A DNA stretch of 64,000 bases from Rhizobium leguminosarum. Its GTDB lineage: Bacteria > Pseudomonadota > Alphaproteobacteria > Rhizobiales > Rhizobiaceae. The translations under genes were made by a program, and so were the position numbers. The stretch lies in NCBI RefSeq assembly GCF_004123835.1, contig NZ_MZMU01000015.1:186001-250000 (forward strand), read 5' to 3'. How positions within the stretch are numbered: the first letter of the stretch is position 1; each line of letters begins with the position of its first letter. Positions 7,322-15,932 of the stretch are shown piece by piece. The notes beneath the pieces are model-generated. The model was not told where the DNA came from, did no database searches, and worked only from the letters and a program-made list of their open reading frames with translations.

Positions 7322-8524
7322 TTATCTCTCCACCAGTGCCATCTTGGCATTGAACCAATTCATGAACAGCGACGTGAGAATGCTCAAGCTGAGATAGACG
7401 ATACCCCAGATGCAGACGATCTCGATCGCTTGACCGCTCTGATTGAGGATCGTGCCACCGACGGCAACGAGATCCGAGAAGCCGATCGCGATGGCGAGTG
7501 AGGAGTTCTTGGTCAGGTTCAGGTACTGACTCGTCAGCGGCGGGATGATGATGCGTAGCGCCTGCGGCACCACGACAAGTCTCGTCACGCTCGACGGATG
7601 CAGCCCCAGCGCGCCGGCTGCTTCGGATTGTCCCTTTGGAACGCCGCGAATGCCGCCGCGAACGATCTCGGCGATGAATGAGGCGGTATAGAAGGACAGA
7701 GCGAGAAACAGCGACATGAATTCGGGGCCGACGACGGAGCCGCCCGTGAGGTTGAATTTTCCGGCGACCGGAAGGTCGAAGGTGAGCGGAAAGCCGGAGA
7801 CAACGAAGACCAGCAATGGCAAGCCGACGATCAGCGCGATCGCCGTCCATACGGTGTGGAACGGCTGGCCGGTTGCGGCTTGGCGTTTGTGGGCCCAGCG
7901 CACGATGATGATGGTGGCGACAATCGCAATCACCAAGGCGATGCCGACCGCTATCATACCTGTCTCGAAGATCGGCTTCGGGAAGGCTAGTCCTCTGTTG
8001 TTGAGGAACATGCTGAACGGCAGACCCACCGACTCGCGCGGTTGCGGCAAGACGGAGAGAACGCCGAGATACCAGAAAAAGATAACGAGCAGCGGCGGAA
8101 TGTTGCGGAAAACCTCGACATAGACCGTGCAGAGCTTGGCAATCAGCCAATTGCGCGACAGCCGGCCGATCCCGATCAGGAAGCCGATGATGGTCGCCGT
8201 GAAGATACCGGTCACCGCCACCAGCAAGGTATTCAGAATGCCGACGAGAAGTGCGCGCGCATAAGTCGAGTCACTCGAAAAGCTGATCAGCGACTGGCCG
8301 ATTTCGAAACCGGCGCGGCCGCGAAGAAAGCCGAAACCCGATGCCGTATTGCTGCGCGCAAGGTTCACGGCAGTGTTGTGGGCCACCCACCAGACAAAGC
8401 CCACGAGAACAACGATTGTTAGAACCTGGTAAAATATGCTCCGGTATTTCGGGTCGTACATTGCCGACCGGAAACTCCAGCCGGTGCCATGCAAAGGTGT
8501 CGTATCCACAGCCTCATGCGTCAT
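7322..8524 (-). CDS. aapQ: General amino-acid ABC transporter permease AapQ
   Basis: The second permease of the Aap system, 400 residues. It has an N-terminal membrane segment (about 30-50), a periplasmic stretch, then the permease core with the EAA loop EIVRGGIRGVPKGQSEAAGALG. It pairs with AapM to make the membrane channel that receives amino acids from AapJ. It follows aapJ after a gap of about 100 bases that carries a strong stem-loop, a common arrangement when the binding protein is made in excess of the permeases. Confidence 0.95.
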   Translation of the reverse strand: MTHEAVDTTPLHGTGWSFRSAMYDPKYRSIFYQVLTIVVLVGFVWWVAHNTAVNLARSNTASGFGFLRGRAGFEIGQSLISFSSDSTYARALLVGILNTLLVAVTGIFTATIIGFLIGIGRLSRNWLIAKLCTVYVEVFRNIPPLLVIFFWYLGVLSVLPQPRESVGLPFSMFLNNRGLAFPKPIFETGMIAVGIALVIAIVATIIIVRWAHKRQAATGQPFHTVWTAIALIVGLPLLVFVVSGFPLTFDLPVAGKFNLTGGSVVGPEFMSLFLALSFYTASFIAEIVRGGIRGVPKGQSEAAGALGLHPSSVTRLVVVPQALRIIIPPLTSQYLNLTKNSSLAIAIGFSDLVAVGGTILNQSGQAIEIVCIWGIVYLSLSILTSLFMNWFNAKMALVER

Positions 8525-8581
8525 GTCGTGCCAATCCCCTTGTGCCCTTTTTCGGGCTTTCTTTTTAACTTTTTGGAGGCT

Positions 8582-8604
8582 GGAAGGCGGCTTGGCCGCC
8601 TTCC
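8582..8604 (-). other. Stem-loop between aapJ and aapQ
   Basis: A perfect 10-bp stem (8582-8591 with 8595-8604) with a three-base loop sits 24 bases after the aapJ stop. No U run follows on the minus strand. By analogy with other binding-protein-dependent transporters it probably stabilises the aapJ message or reduces read-through, so that more AapJ than AapQMP is made. Confidence 0.7.
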
Positions 8605-8627
8605 CGGTATTTCATGTCAGTGTTCGA

Positions 8628-9653
8628 TTAACGAACCGGCGGTGCGTACTGGATGCCGCCCTTGTTCCAGAGAGCATTCAAGCCGCGCGCGATCTTGAGC
8701 GGGCTGCCCTGGCCGATGTTACGCTCGAAGATTTCGCCATAATTGCCGACGCCCTTGATGACGTTGGCGGCCCAATCATTGGTCAGGCCGAGATCGGTAC
8801 CGATCTTGGTGTCGGTCTCGCTGCCGAGGAAGCGCTTGATGTCCGGGTTCGGCGAGTTCTTCATCTCGTCGACATTTGCCTGGGTGATGCCGAACTCTTC
8901 GGCATTGATCAGCGCATAAGCCGTCCAGGAAACGATATCGAACCACTGATCATCACCCTGACGGACGGCCGGGCCAAGCGGCTCCTTGGAGATGATCTCA
9001 GGAAGGATGACGTGTTCGTCGGGATTTTTCAGCGTCAGACGCAACGAATAGAGACCGGATTGGTCGGTGGTGTAAACGTCGCAACGACCGGCGTCGTAGG
9101 CAGCGTTGACCTCAGGAAGATTTTCGAAGACGACCGGATTGTATTGCAGATTGTTCGTCTTGAAATAATCGGCGAGGTTCAGTTCCGTGGTCGTGCCCGA
9201 CTGCACGCAGATTGCGGCGCCGGAGAGTTCGAGAGCCGACTTCACGTTCAGGCCCTTGCGCACCATGAAGCCTTGGCCGTCATAATAGGTGACGGGACGG
9301 AAGTTGAAGCCGAGTGCGGTGTCGCGGTTGATCGTCCAGGTCGTATTGCGCGAGAGAACGTCGATTTCACCGGACTGCAGAGCGGTGAAGCGTTCCTTCG
9401 CATTTGTCGGCGTGTACTTGACCTTGGTGGGGTCGCCGAACACGGCCGAAGCGACGGCCTTGCAGAAGTCGACGTCGAAGCCGGCCCAATTGCCGGAAGC
9501 GTCAGGTGCGGCAAAGCCGGTAAGGCCGGTGTTGACGCCGCACTGAACGAAACCCTTTGCCTTGACGTCTGAGAGAGTGGTGGCGGAGGCGGCCGAGGCG
9601 CCAACTGCCAAAACTGCTGCGCCGATGGCGGCCGACAGGAGCTTATTTTTCAT
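8628..9653 (-). CDS. aapJ: General amino-acid ABC transporter, periplasmic binding protein AapJ
   Basis: The solute-binding protein of the Aap transporter, captured in the periplasm. Residues 1-26 are a clear signal peptide (MKNKLLSAAIGAAVLAVGAS, cleavage after SAASA). The mature protein has the family 3 pattern, including VQCGVNTGLTGFA and the NAKERFTALQSGEIDVLSRNT ligand-site region. The 341-residue length matches known AapJ. The start at 9653 follows GGTTGGGAAA; the frame is open farther upstream but that part lacks similarity. It is the first gene of the operon. Confidence 0.96.
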   Translation of the reverse strand: MKNKLLSAAIGAAVLAVGASAASATTLSDVKAKGFVQCGVNTGLTGFAAPDASGNWAGFDVDFCKAVASAVFGDPTKVKYTPTNAKERFTALQSGEIDVLSRNTTWTINRDTALGFNFRPVTYYDGQGFMVRKGLNVKSALELSGAAICVQSGTTTELNLADYFKTNNLQYNPVVFENLPEVNAAYDAGRCDVYTTDQSGLYSLRLTLKNPDEHVILPEIISKEPLGPAVRQGDDQWFDIVSWTAYALINAEEFGITQANVDEMKNSPNPDIKRFLGSETDTKIGTDLGLTNDWAANVIKGVGNYGEIFERNIGQGSPLKIARGLNALWNKGGIQYAPPVR

Positions 9654-10012
9654 TTTCCCAACCTTTTCCGTTGTCTTATCTTTTCTTGTGGAGAGTGCGT
9701 GCCGACAATCCGTGCCGCCTCCCCATTGTCTCGACACCCTCCCGGCGCGAGTGGGTCTATCACAGTCGCAAATGTCACTATGGTCAAGTGTCGCGCTCAA
9801 TAATTGCGGCAAAATTCAGAATTTTGGTAGATCGCGCTGCATTCATGGGCACTTGGCCATGAAATAGGCGTCCGATTGCGGAAAAATAACGCGAAAATCA
9901 AGAATTCCATCATTCCAGGCCGTCGCTTGCATCAATCTTCAAGGGTTGACCGGAAACGGCGCGGCGTCCAAAAGTCTGGTTTCGCGACCCTTCGCCAAAG
10001 GCTATTTCCGAC
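9654..10012. other. Divergent promoter region between aapJ and metC
   Basis: This 359-base non-coding stretch must carry the promoters of aapJQMP (leftward) and metC (rightward). It is richer in A/T than the flanking genes. aap expression is known to respond to nitrogen through NtrC in R. leguminosarum, but I could not pick out a convincing NtrC site or sigma-54 promoter by eye. A possible -35 TTGACC at 9945 faces metC. Confidence 0.45.
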
Positions 10013-11203
10013 ATGAACGACAAAGACAGCTTGCTGCAGAATGCCGGCATCAACACCCGCCTGACCCATATCGGCAACGACCCCTTCGATTATCACGGCT
10101 TCATCAATCCGCCGGTCGTGCATGCCTCGACGGTGCTGTTTCCGAATGCGCGGGCGATGGAGACGCGCACGCAGAAATATACCTACGGAACGCGCGGCAC
10201 CCCGACGACGGATGCACTCTGCGAGGCGATCGACGCGCTCGAAGGCTCGGCCGGAACGATCCTCGTGCCGTCGGGCCTTGCGGCCGTCACCATTCCGTTC
10301 CTGGGTTTCGTCGCTGCCGGCGATCATGCGCTGGTGGTCGATTCGGTTTATGGCCCGACGCGCCATTTCTGCGACACGATGTTGAAGCGCCTCGGCGTCG
10401 AGGTGGAATATTACCACCCGGAGATCGGCGCCGGCATCGAGGCGCTGTTCCGGCCGAACACCAAGCTCGTTCACACCGAGGCTCCGGGCTCCAACACCTT
10501 CGAGATGCAGGATATTCCGGCGATCTCGGCGGTTGCGCACCGCCACGGCGCCGTCGTCATGATGGACAATACCTGGGCGACGCCGCTCTATTTCAGGCCG
10601 CTCGATCACGGCGTCGATATATCGATCCACGCATCGACGAAATATCCGTCCGGCCATTCCGACATCCTGCTCGGAACGGTTTCGGCCAATGCCGAGCATT
10701 GGGAGCGGCTGAAGGAGGCAAACGGCGTGCTCGGCATCTGTGGCGCACCCGACGATGCCTACCAGATCCTGCGCGGATTACGCACCATGGGCCTGCGCCT
10801 CGAGCGGCATTATGAAAGCGCGCTTGATATCGCGGAATGGCTGGAGGGCAGGGACGACGTCGCCCGCGTGCTGCATCCGGCCCTGCCGAGCTTCCCTTCT
10901 CACCATCTCTGGAAGCGCGACTTCAAAGGCGCCAGCGGCATCTTTTCCTTCGTGCTGGCCGCCGACGGCCCCGAGAAGTCCAGAGCAAAGGCGCATGCCT
11001 TCCTCGACGCGCTCAGGATTTTCGGTCTCGGCTATTCCTGGGGTGGCTTTGAAAGCCTGGCCTTGCATGCCTATCTCAACGATCGCAAGATCGCCAAGGC
11101 GCCGACGGACGGTCCGGTCATCCGCCTGCAGATCGGCATCGAGGACGTGGCCGACCTGAAGGCCGATATCGAGCGGGGTTTTGCGGCGGCAAGCGCCGTC
11201 TGA
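10013..11203 (+). CDS. metC: Cystathionine beta-lyase
   Basis: A PLP-dependent Cys/Met-metabolism enzyme that splits cystathionine into homocysteine, pyruvate and ammonia, the penultimate step of methionine synthesis. The 396-residue chain shows the family signatures: YTYGTRGTPTTDALCEAI near the N-terminus, the cofactor aspartate in MMDNTWATP, and the PLP lysine in HASTKYPSGHSD. metC beside aapJ is a known rhizobial arrangement. Related enzymes (cystathionine gamma-synthase, O-acetylhomoserine sulfhydrylase) share the fold, but the GYSWGGFESL segment near the C-terminus favours a beta-lyase. It runs alone. Confidence 0.9.
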   Translation: MNDKDSLLQNAGINTRLTHIGNDPFDYHGFINPPVVHASTVLFPNARAMETRTQKYTYGTRGTPTTDALCEAIDALEGSAGTILVPSGLAAVTIPFLGFVAAGDHALVVDSVYGPTRHFCDTMLKRLGVEVEYYHPEIGAGIEALFRPNTKLVHTEAPGSNTFEMQDIPAISAVAHRHGAVVMMDNTWATPLYFRPLDHGVDISIHASTKYPSGHSDILLGTVSANAEHWERLKEANGVLGICGAPDDAYQILRGLRTMGLRLERHYESALDIAEWLEGRDDVARVLHPALPSFPSHHLWKRDFKGASGIFSFVLAADGPEKSRAKAHAFLDALRIFGLGYSWGGFESLALHAYLNDRKIAKAPTDGPVIRLQIGIEDVADLKADIERGFAAASAV

Positions 11204-11234
11204 CCAGACACGCTTCGTCGTCGCTGGCGGCAAC

Positions 11235-12389
11235 TCAACGCAGATCTGCAGCCCGATAGCCGTAGATCCAATCGAGATCTGCCGCCAGACTGAGCGGCGG
11301 CTTGAGGCCGAGCACGAAATCGCGGCCGATCCGGATCGGCCCTTTCGCATGATAGGCGAACCGGTTGAAGGCGCCGCGCTGGCGAAGCCTCGCAATGCGT
11401 GGCGCCCGATGTCTTTCGAAGCGCGCCAGCGCTTCCGCCACGGGACGGTTCGAAAGAAACGCCGCCAGTTCGTAGGCGTCTTCGATTGCCATGGCTGCTC
11501 CCTGGCCGGCAAACGGCATCATCGCATGCGCGGCGTCGCCGATCAGAACCGTCTTTCGACCGTCCTGCCATGCGCCTGATGTGGTTTCGAACAGCGGCCA
11601 GAACGTCAGCTTCCTATTTCTGTCGAGCAGCGAGACGATCGCGGCGTTCCAGCCGGAAAGGCGCGCCCGCAGCTGCGCCCGCTGTTCTTCCGTCGCCTCG
11701 CTTTGCCAGGCCTGCGGCGCGATATTGCCGGCGGTGATCGCCACCATGTTGAAGCTGCCGGTTTCCCTCAGCGGATAGCAGACGAGATGCGCCGAACCGC
11801 CGAGGAAAGCCGAAACGCTTGCCCGGTCGAGGAAACCGGGCGCCTCCGTTTCGGCAATGGTGAAACGGTAGGCGATATTGCCGGAAAAGCGCGGCGATGG
11901 GCTGCTCGGAACGAATTGCCGGAGCTTCGACCAGACGCCGTCCGCGCCGATCACAACATCGGCCGTCCGCTCGAAAGGCGGTAGGGTCGAATCTATCCGC
12001 ACGCCAAGGTGAAGCCGGCAGCGCGGATCGGCCGTAACCGCAGCCAAAAGCGCTTTCTGCAATGTGGTGCGGTGGAGGACGCCATAAGGAGCGCCCCAGC
12101 GTTCCCGCGCGAATTTGCCGGCTGGCACCGCCGCGAGTTGGCGCAGCGAGCTGCCCGATATCAGCCGGATCGCGTCCGGCTCGAGCCAGACCTTTGACAG
12201 CCCGTCAAGGATACCGAGTTCGGCAAGGATGCGGGAGGCGTTCGGCGAAACCTGCAATCCGGCGCCGATGTCGGTGAGTTCGCCCGCTTGTTCGAAGATC
12301 TCCGAGCTGATACCCCGGCGCGAAAGCGCAAGGGCAGCGGTCAGCCCTGATATCCCGGCGCCGATGATGGCGGCATGTTCGACCGGCAT
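11235..12389 (-). CDS. FAD-dependent monooxygenase (salicylate-hydroxylase-like)
   Basis: A class A flavoprotein aromatic hydroxylase of 384 residues. The FAD Rossmann motif GAGISGLTAALALSRRG lies near the N-terminus, the DG motif (DVVIGADGVWSKLR) around residue 150, and the GD motif (VLIGDAAHAMMPFAGQGAAMAIEDA) around residue 290. Family members use NAD(P)H and oxygen to hydroxylate or decarboxylate salicylate, 3-hydroxybenzoate or similar aromatics; the substrate here is unknown. It lies 27 bases downstream of the zinc-binding gene on the same strand, so the two may be cotranscribed, though no functional link is obvious. It converges with metC. Confidence 0.88.
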   Translation of the reverse strand: MPVEHAAIIGAGISGLTAALALSRRGISSEIFEQAGELTDIGAGLQVSPNASRILAELGILDGLSKVWLEPDAIRLISGSSLRQLAAVPAGKFARERWGAPYGVLHRTTLQKALLAAVTADPRCRLHLGVRIDSTLPPFERTADVVIGADGVWSKLRQFVPSSPSPRFSGNIAYRFTIAETEAPGFLDRASVSAFLGGSAHLVCYPLRETGSFNMVAITAGNIAPQAWQSEATEEQRAQLRARLSGWNAAIVSLLDRNRKLTFWPLFETTSGAWQDGRKTVLIGDAAHAMMPFAGQGAAMAIEDAYELAAFLSNRPVAEALARFERHRAPRIARLRQRGAFNRFAYHAKGPIRIGRDFVLGLKPPLSLAADLDWIYGYRAADLR

Positions 12390-12416
12390 TGTCCGTCCGA
12401 TCCGGATCTGGACTGA

Positions 12417-12662
12417 CTACGCCGCCTTCACGTGGAAAACGCAGCCGGCCGGATTCGTCTGGCTGGGCTTGAGCGCGGAATTGAAGCGATAGAGCGTCGA
12501 GCAGTAGGAACAGACCTTCTCGTTGTCGTCGCCCATGTCGATGAAGATATGCGGATGATCGAAGGGAGCCGAAGCGCCGGTGCACATGAATTCCTTGACG
12601 CCGACTTCGATAACGCGGTGACCGCCGTCGTTCTGGAAGTGGGGAATGTTGTGGCCGGCCAT
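12417..12662 (-). CDS. Zinc-finger (CHCC) protein, NDUFS6-like
   Basis: An 81-residue protein of the zf-CHCC family, related to the mitochondrial complex I subunit NDUFS6 and found as a small accessory protein in alphaproteobacteria. The zinc ligands are visible: Cys27 (EFMCTGASAP), a histidine of FDHPHIFIDMG, and Cys51 and Cys54 (KVCSYCSTLYRF). The start at ATG 12662 gives the usual family length; an in-frame extension upstream has no similarity. A role in complex I assembly or stability is likely by homology, but the nuo genes are not in this window. Confidence 0.85.
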   Translation of the reverse strand: MAGHNIPHFQNDGGHRVIEVGVKEFMCTGASAPFDHPHIFIDMGDDNEKVCSYCSTLYRFNSALKPSQTNPAGCVFHVKAA

Positions 12663-12820
12663 GTCGCTCTCCGAATGCTTTGAAATGTGCGGGAACCTTA
12701 TAAGCCTTCGCCGCAAATGTGTAGAGCCAAACCGCCGCGCCGGGCACAGTTTTTAGCCGCAGTTTTTGGCTTCACGATGAAAGGCCGCTCGATTATGGTC
12801 GCGCCAAAAAGGAAGGTCCG

Positions 12821-13606
12821 ATGAACCTGAATACACCCGCATTTTCGAGCTTCACCCATGACGGATTGCAGCTCGCCTTCTTCGATGAGGGCCATCCGGC
12901 CGGTGTGCCCGTATTGTTGATCCACGGCTTTGCCTCGACCGCAAACGTCAACTGGGTGCATCCGGGCTGGCTGAAGACGCTTGGTGATGCCGGCTACCGG
13001 GTGATCGCCATGGACAATCGCGGCCATGGCGCAAGCGACAAACCGCATGATGCCGAAGCCTATCGTCCATGGGTCATGGCCGGCGATGCGATCGCGCTGC
13101 TCGACCATCTCGGCATCCCCGAAGCCAATGTCATGGGCTATTCGATGGGCGCGCGCATTTCCGTTTTTGCCGCACTTGCCAATCCGCATCGCGTCCGTTC
13201 ACTGGTGCTCGGCGGCCTCGGCATCGGCATGACCGACGGCGTCGGCGACTGGGACCCGATTGCCGATGCGCTACTGGCTCCCTCGCTGGAGGCGGTGACG
13301 CATGCCCGCGGCCGCATGTTCCGCGCCTTCGCCGAGCAGACAAAGAGCGACCGGGTCGCTCTTGCCAACTGTATCCGCGGCTCGCGCGATCTCGTCGCCC
13401 GCTCCGATATGGCCAAGCTCGATATGCCGACGGTGATCGGCGTCGGCACGAAGGATGATATCGCCGGCTCGCCGCAGGAATTGGCGGCGCTGATGCAGAA
13501 TGCCGAAGCGCTCGATATTCCGGGCCGCGATCATATGCTCGCCGTCGGCGACAGGGTTTTCAAGCAGGCGGTGCTGGCCTTCTATGCAAGGGTCGCCCAT
13601 AGCTAA
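12821..13606 (+). CDS. Alpha/beta-fold hydrolase
   Basis: A 261-residue alpha/beta hydrolase. The oxyanion region LLIHGFAST, the strand MDNRGHGASDKP, the nucleophile elbow GYSMGA (Ser108) and the late GRDHMLAVGD with the catalytic histidine are all in the expected order. The aspartate in VIGVGTKDDIAG is the probable acid of the triad. No signal peptide is present, so it is cytoplasmic. AAGGAAGG lies a few bases before the start. Its substrate (ester, lactone or other) cannot be told from sequence. Confidence 0.88.
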   Translation: MNLNTPAFSSFTHDGLQLAFFDEGHPAGVPVLLIHGFASTANVNWVHPGWLKTLGDAGYRVIAMDNRGHGASDKPHDAEAYRPWVMAGDAIALLDHLGIPEANVMGYSMGARISVFAALANPHRVRSLVLGGLGIGMTDGVGDWDPIADALLAPSLEAVTHARGRMFRAFAEQTKSDRVALANCIRGSRDLVARSDMAKLDMPTVIGVGTKDDIAGSPQELAALMQNAEALDIPGRDHMLAVGDRVFKQAVLAFYARVAHS

Positions 13607-13734
13607 CAACATCGTGATGCCGAAAAACCATGCTAAAAAACCATGGCGACGGCACCCATTTATGTTATTGGCGTTTTCCTCTATATATTGGCATTCCGAA
13701 AACGGCATTCCGGCTGGCAGCGAGGAGAGCGGCG

Positions 13735-14568
13735 ATGGTCGCAAAGACTGACATTCGTGCTTTTGACACAGGCCATCCCCTGAAGGTGATGGATCCCATC
13801 TGGGACAGCCTGCGCGAGGAAGCCCGGCTCGCCGCCGAACGGGACCCGGTTCTCGCCGCCTTCCTCTATTCGACCGTGATCAACTACCATTCGCTCGAGG
13901 AATGCGTCATCCACCGCATCTGCGAACGTCTCGATCACCCCGACATGCAGGCGAACCTGCTTCGCCAGACCTTCGAGGAAATGCTCCTCGACTGGCCTGA
14001 CTGGAGCTCCATCCTGCGCGTCGATATCCAGGCGATCTATGACCGCGATCCCGCATGCCTGCGCTTCATGGAGGCGGTGCTTTATTTCAAGGGCTTCCAT
14101 GCGCTGCAGACACATCGTCTGGCCCATTGGCTCTTGAACCGCGGCCGGCGTGACTTTGCGCTCTATCTGCAGAGCCGCTCCTCCAGCGTCTTCCAGACCG
14201 ACATCAATCCGGCCGCCCGGATCGGCAAGGGCATCTTCCTCGATCACGCCACCGGCCTCGTCGTCGGCGAGACGGCCGTCATCGGCGACAACGTCTCGAT
14301 CCTGCACGGCGTCACACTCGGCGGCACCGGCAAGGAGGGCGCCGACCGCCATCCGAAGATCGGCTCCGGCGTCATGATCGGCGCCGGCGCCAAGATCCTC
14401 GGCAATATCGAGATCGGCTATTGCTCACGCGTCGCCGCCGGCTCCGTCGTGTTGAAGGCGGTGCCGCCCAAGAAGACGGTGGCGGGTGTGCCGGCCAAGG
14501 TCGTCGGCGAGGCCGGTTGTTCCGAGCCGTCGCGCAATATGGACCAGGTGATCGGCGCCGATATCTGA
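13735..14568 (+). CDS. cysE: Serine O-acetyltransferase
   Basis: Makes O-acetylserine from serine and acetyl-CoA, the first committed step of cysteine synthesis. The N-terminal helical domain (about 1-140) carries the family run DPVWDSLREEA-like and HSLEECVIHRI. The C-terminal half is a left-handed beta helix of hexapeptide repeats (IGKGIFLDHATGLVVGETAVIGDN). The histidines in FLDHATG and LHGVTLGG are those used in catalysis. The 277-residue length is normal. The start at 13735 follows CGAGGAGAGC; the open frame before it is non-coding by similarity. Confidence 0.95.
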   Translation: MVAKTDIRAFDTGHPLKVMDPIWDSLREEARLAAERDPVLAAFLYSTVINYHSLEECVIHRICERLDHPDMQANLLRQTFEEMLLDWPDWSSILRVDIQAIYDRDPACLRFMEAVLYFKGFHALQTHRLAHWLLNRGRRDFALYLQSRSSSVFQTDINPAARIGKGIFLDHATGLVVGETAVIGDNVSILHGVTLGGTGKEGADRHPKIGSGVMIGAGAKILGNIEIGYCSRVAAGSVVLKAVPPKKTVAGVPAKVVGEAGCSEPSRNMDQVIGADI

Positions 14569-14708
14569 GCGCCCGTTGGAAACAAGGATAGGAAAAGTCG
14601 GCGGGATCCGAGCGGGGAGAGCCTAGAGCAAACGGCAACCTTGCCTTTACACCGCTGCATTTCCTGTGCAAGAAGCGGCCAATCAAGACCGCTTACGGAG
14701 ATGACAGA

Positions 14709-14912
14709 GTGAAGCCAGAAGAAATCAAGAAGCTCGACGCCTATTTCAAGCGCATGTTCAATCCGCAGATGATCGTCAAGGCGCGTCCGCGCAAGGATGA
14801 TTCTGCGGAAGTCTATCTCGGCGAAGAATTTCTGGGTGTCGTCTATATCGATGATGAGGACGGCGACCGCTCCTACAACTTTTCGATGGCGATCCTCGAC
14901 GTCGATCTCTGA
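14709..14912 (+). CDS. DUF3126 family protein
   Basis: A 67-residue acidic protein of the alphaproteobacterial DUF3126 family. It begins with a helix KPEEIKKLDAYFKRMF and continues with a small beta domain containing ARPRKDDSAEVYLGEEFLGV and YIDDEDGDRSYNFSMAILDVDL, which ends as family members do. The function is unknown. GTGAAG starts the product directly after GGAGATGACAGA. A strong terminator follows, so it is probably a single-gene unit or the last gene after cysE, 140 bases upstream. Confidence 0.88.
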   Translation: MKPEEIKKLDAYFKRMFNPQMIVKARPRKDDSAEVYLGEEFLGVVYIDDEDGDRSYNFSMAILDVDL

Positions 14913-14930
14913 TCGCGTTCGAAAGCTTCA

Positions 14931-14966
14931 AAAGGACCGAACGGCGCGATCCGTTCGGTCCTTTTT
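14931..14966 (+). terminator. Intrinsic terminator after the DUF3126 gene
   Basis: A perfect 14-bp stem (14931-14944 with 14951-14964) has a six-base loop and ends in a run of six Ts. The AAAGGACCGAACGG arm also offers an A run for the opposite strand. Confidence 0.95.
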
Positions 14967-15186
14967 TCGTTTTTTCGATTCGGAACGAGAATTTATTCAA
15001 AACTTCCGGTTGCGGCATTCTGATATATTTTAGCAAAATCAGTTAAAGACGTACGTGCCCCGGCGCGCGGGCTTTGTCACATTATTGTAATGCAACTACT
15101 GGATGTTTTGCAACGCACAAGACTACTTGACTATTTGTGCATTGCAGCTACCCTGCCGCCACCAACAGCCCAACGGAGGATGGCTC

Positions 15187-15558
15187 ATGTTCAACATTGA
15201 AGACGCCAACAAGAAGAGCAAGGAAGCCGTCGACACGGCCCTGAAAACTTATTCCGACACGACCAAGGGCTTTCAGGCGATCGCCGCTGAAGCCACTGAA
15301 TATTCGAAGAAATCCTTTCAGGACGCGGTGACGCATTTCGAAACGCTGGCCGGCGTCAAGAGCTTCGAGGCCGCTTTCGAGCTGCAGACGAACTACGTCA
15401 AAGCGTATTTTGAAGGCTTTGTCTCCGAGACGACGAAGCTCAGTGAGATGTATGCCGATCTCGCCAAATCAGCCTATAAGCCCTATGAAGCGCCAATCGC
15501 CGCTGCCGTCGTCAAGACCGCCAAGTCGGCGCCGTCGGCGACGCCTGCTGCTGCATGA
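15187..15558 (+). CDS. Phasin (polyhydroxyalkanoate granule-associated protein)
   Basis: A 123-residue phasin, a helical amphipathic protein that coats polyhydroxybutyrate granules and affects their number and size. The pattern is typical: an N-terminal FNIEDANKKSKEAVD, a helical core with YSDTTKGFQAIAAEATEYSKKSFQDA and LQTNYVKAYFEGFVSETTKLSEMY, then a short Ala/Pro tail. The ATG at 15187 follows ACGGAGGATGGCTC; an upstream in-frame start would add residues with cysteines and no similarity. Rhizobia store PHB when free-living and have several phasins. Confidence 0.9.
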   Translation: MFNIEDANKKSKEAVDTALKTYSDTTKGFQAIAAEATEYSKKSFQDAVTHFETLAGVKSFEAAFELQTNYVKAYFEGFVSETTKLSEMYADLAKSAYKPYEAPIAAAVVKTAKSAPSATPAAA

Positions 15559-15604
15559 ACTGATTTCAAAGGCGCAACCTGCGCTACATATTGAAAAACG
15601 AGGG

Positions 15605-15634
15605 CCGGCTACGCATCTGTAGCCGGTCTTTTTG
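15605..15634 (+). terminator. Intrinsic terminator after the phasin gene
   Basis: An 8-bp stem CCGGCTAC / GTAGCCGG with loop GCATCT is followed by TCTTTTTG. It lies 47 bases after the phasin stop. Confidence 0.88.
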
Positions 15635-15670
15635 TTTCCGCTTTCGCTGCAGCGCCCGCATGGGATCGGC

Positions 15671-15772
15671 TAAAGCGCGTCGCAGTCTTTCAGATTCGCT
15701 CTTCGCGCTTTAGGTCTTTGTTTTTACGCATGTCGTTACCGCAAAACCGCTGCACGGTGTTGCGCGACATGC
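15671..15772 (-). repeat. ~100-bp intergenic repeat, copy 1
   Basis: Read on the minus strand, this stretch begins GCATGTCGCGCAA, continues with CGGTTTTGCGGTAACGACATGC and AAAACAAAGACCTAAAGCG, and ends GCGCTTTA. The same order of blocks occurs at 57246-57343 on the plus strand. The first part is itself palindromic (GCATGTCG ... CGACATGC). It matches a short intergenic repeat I recall from many Rhizobium genomes. Confidence 0.8.
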
Positions 15773-15932
15773 TTTGGGGACTTTTTTGGTCTTTCCCGTG
15801 CATGCCGGCCATTTCTTGATTGCAGTGTCTGACAGGGGGCTTAAAATCAGCCTATTATGAACTAAGTTAGTGTTTCAGATATTCGGCGGGAAAAGCACCC
15901 TCCCATGCTCCGCCGGATTGCTTGAGGAATGA

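Larger units (their letters stand above)
15559..15932. other. Intergenic region with terminator, repeat and clpS promoter
   Basis: These 374 bases hold the phasin terminator (15605-15634), a ~100-bp intergenic repeat (15671-15772), and then about 150 bases that should contain the clpS-clpA promoter. The stretch after the repeat includes a CCTATTATGA element at 15850 that could be a -10 region. No gene is seen. Confidence 0.6.

Noticed and set aside
8547..8571. Plus-strand terminator GCCCTTTTTCGGGC followed by TTTCTTTTT
   Set aside because: The stem is only 4 bp and there is no plus-strand gene ending here; probably chance in the aapJ-aapQ gap.
9900..10012. A riboswitch upstream of metC, such as SAM-II
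   Set aside because: I looked for the SAM-II conserved core and pseudoknot bases and could not find them. An Infernal search with the Rfam model would decide.
9654..10012. A sigma-54/NtrC promoter for aapJ
   Set aside because: No TGGCAC-N5-TTGC-type element or clear NtrC palindrome was found by eye in either orientation.
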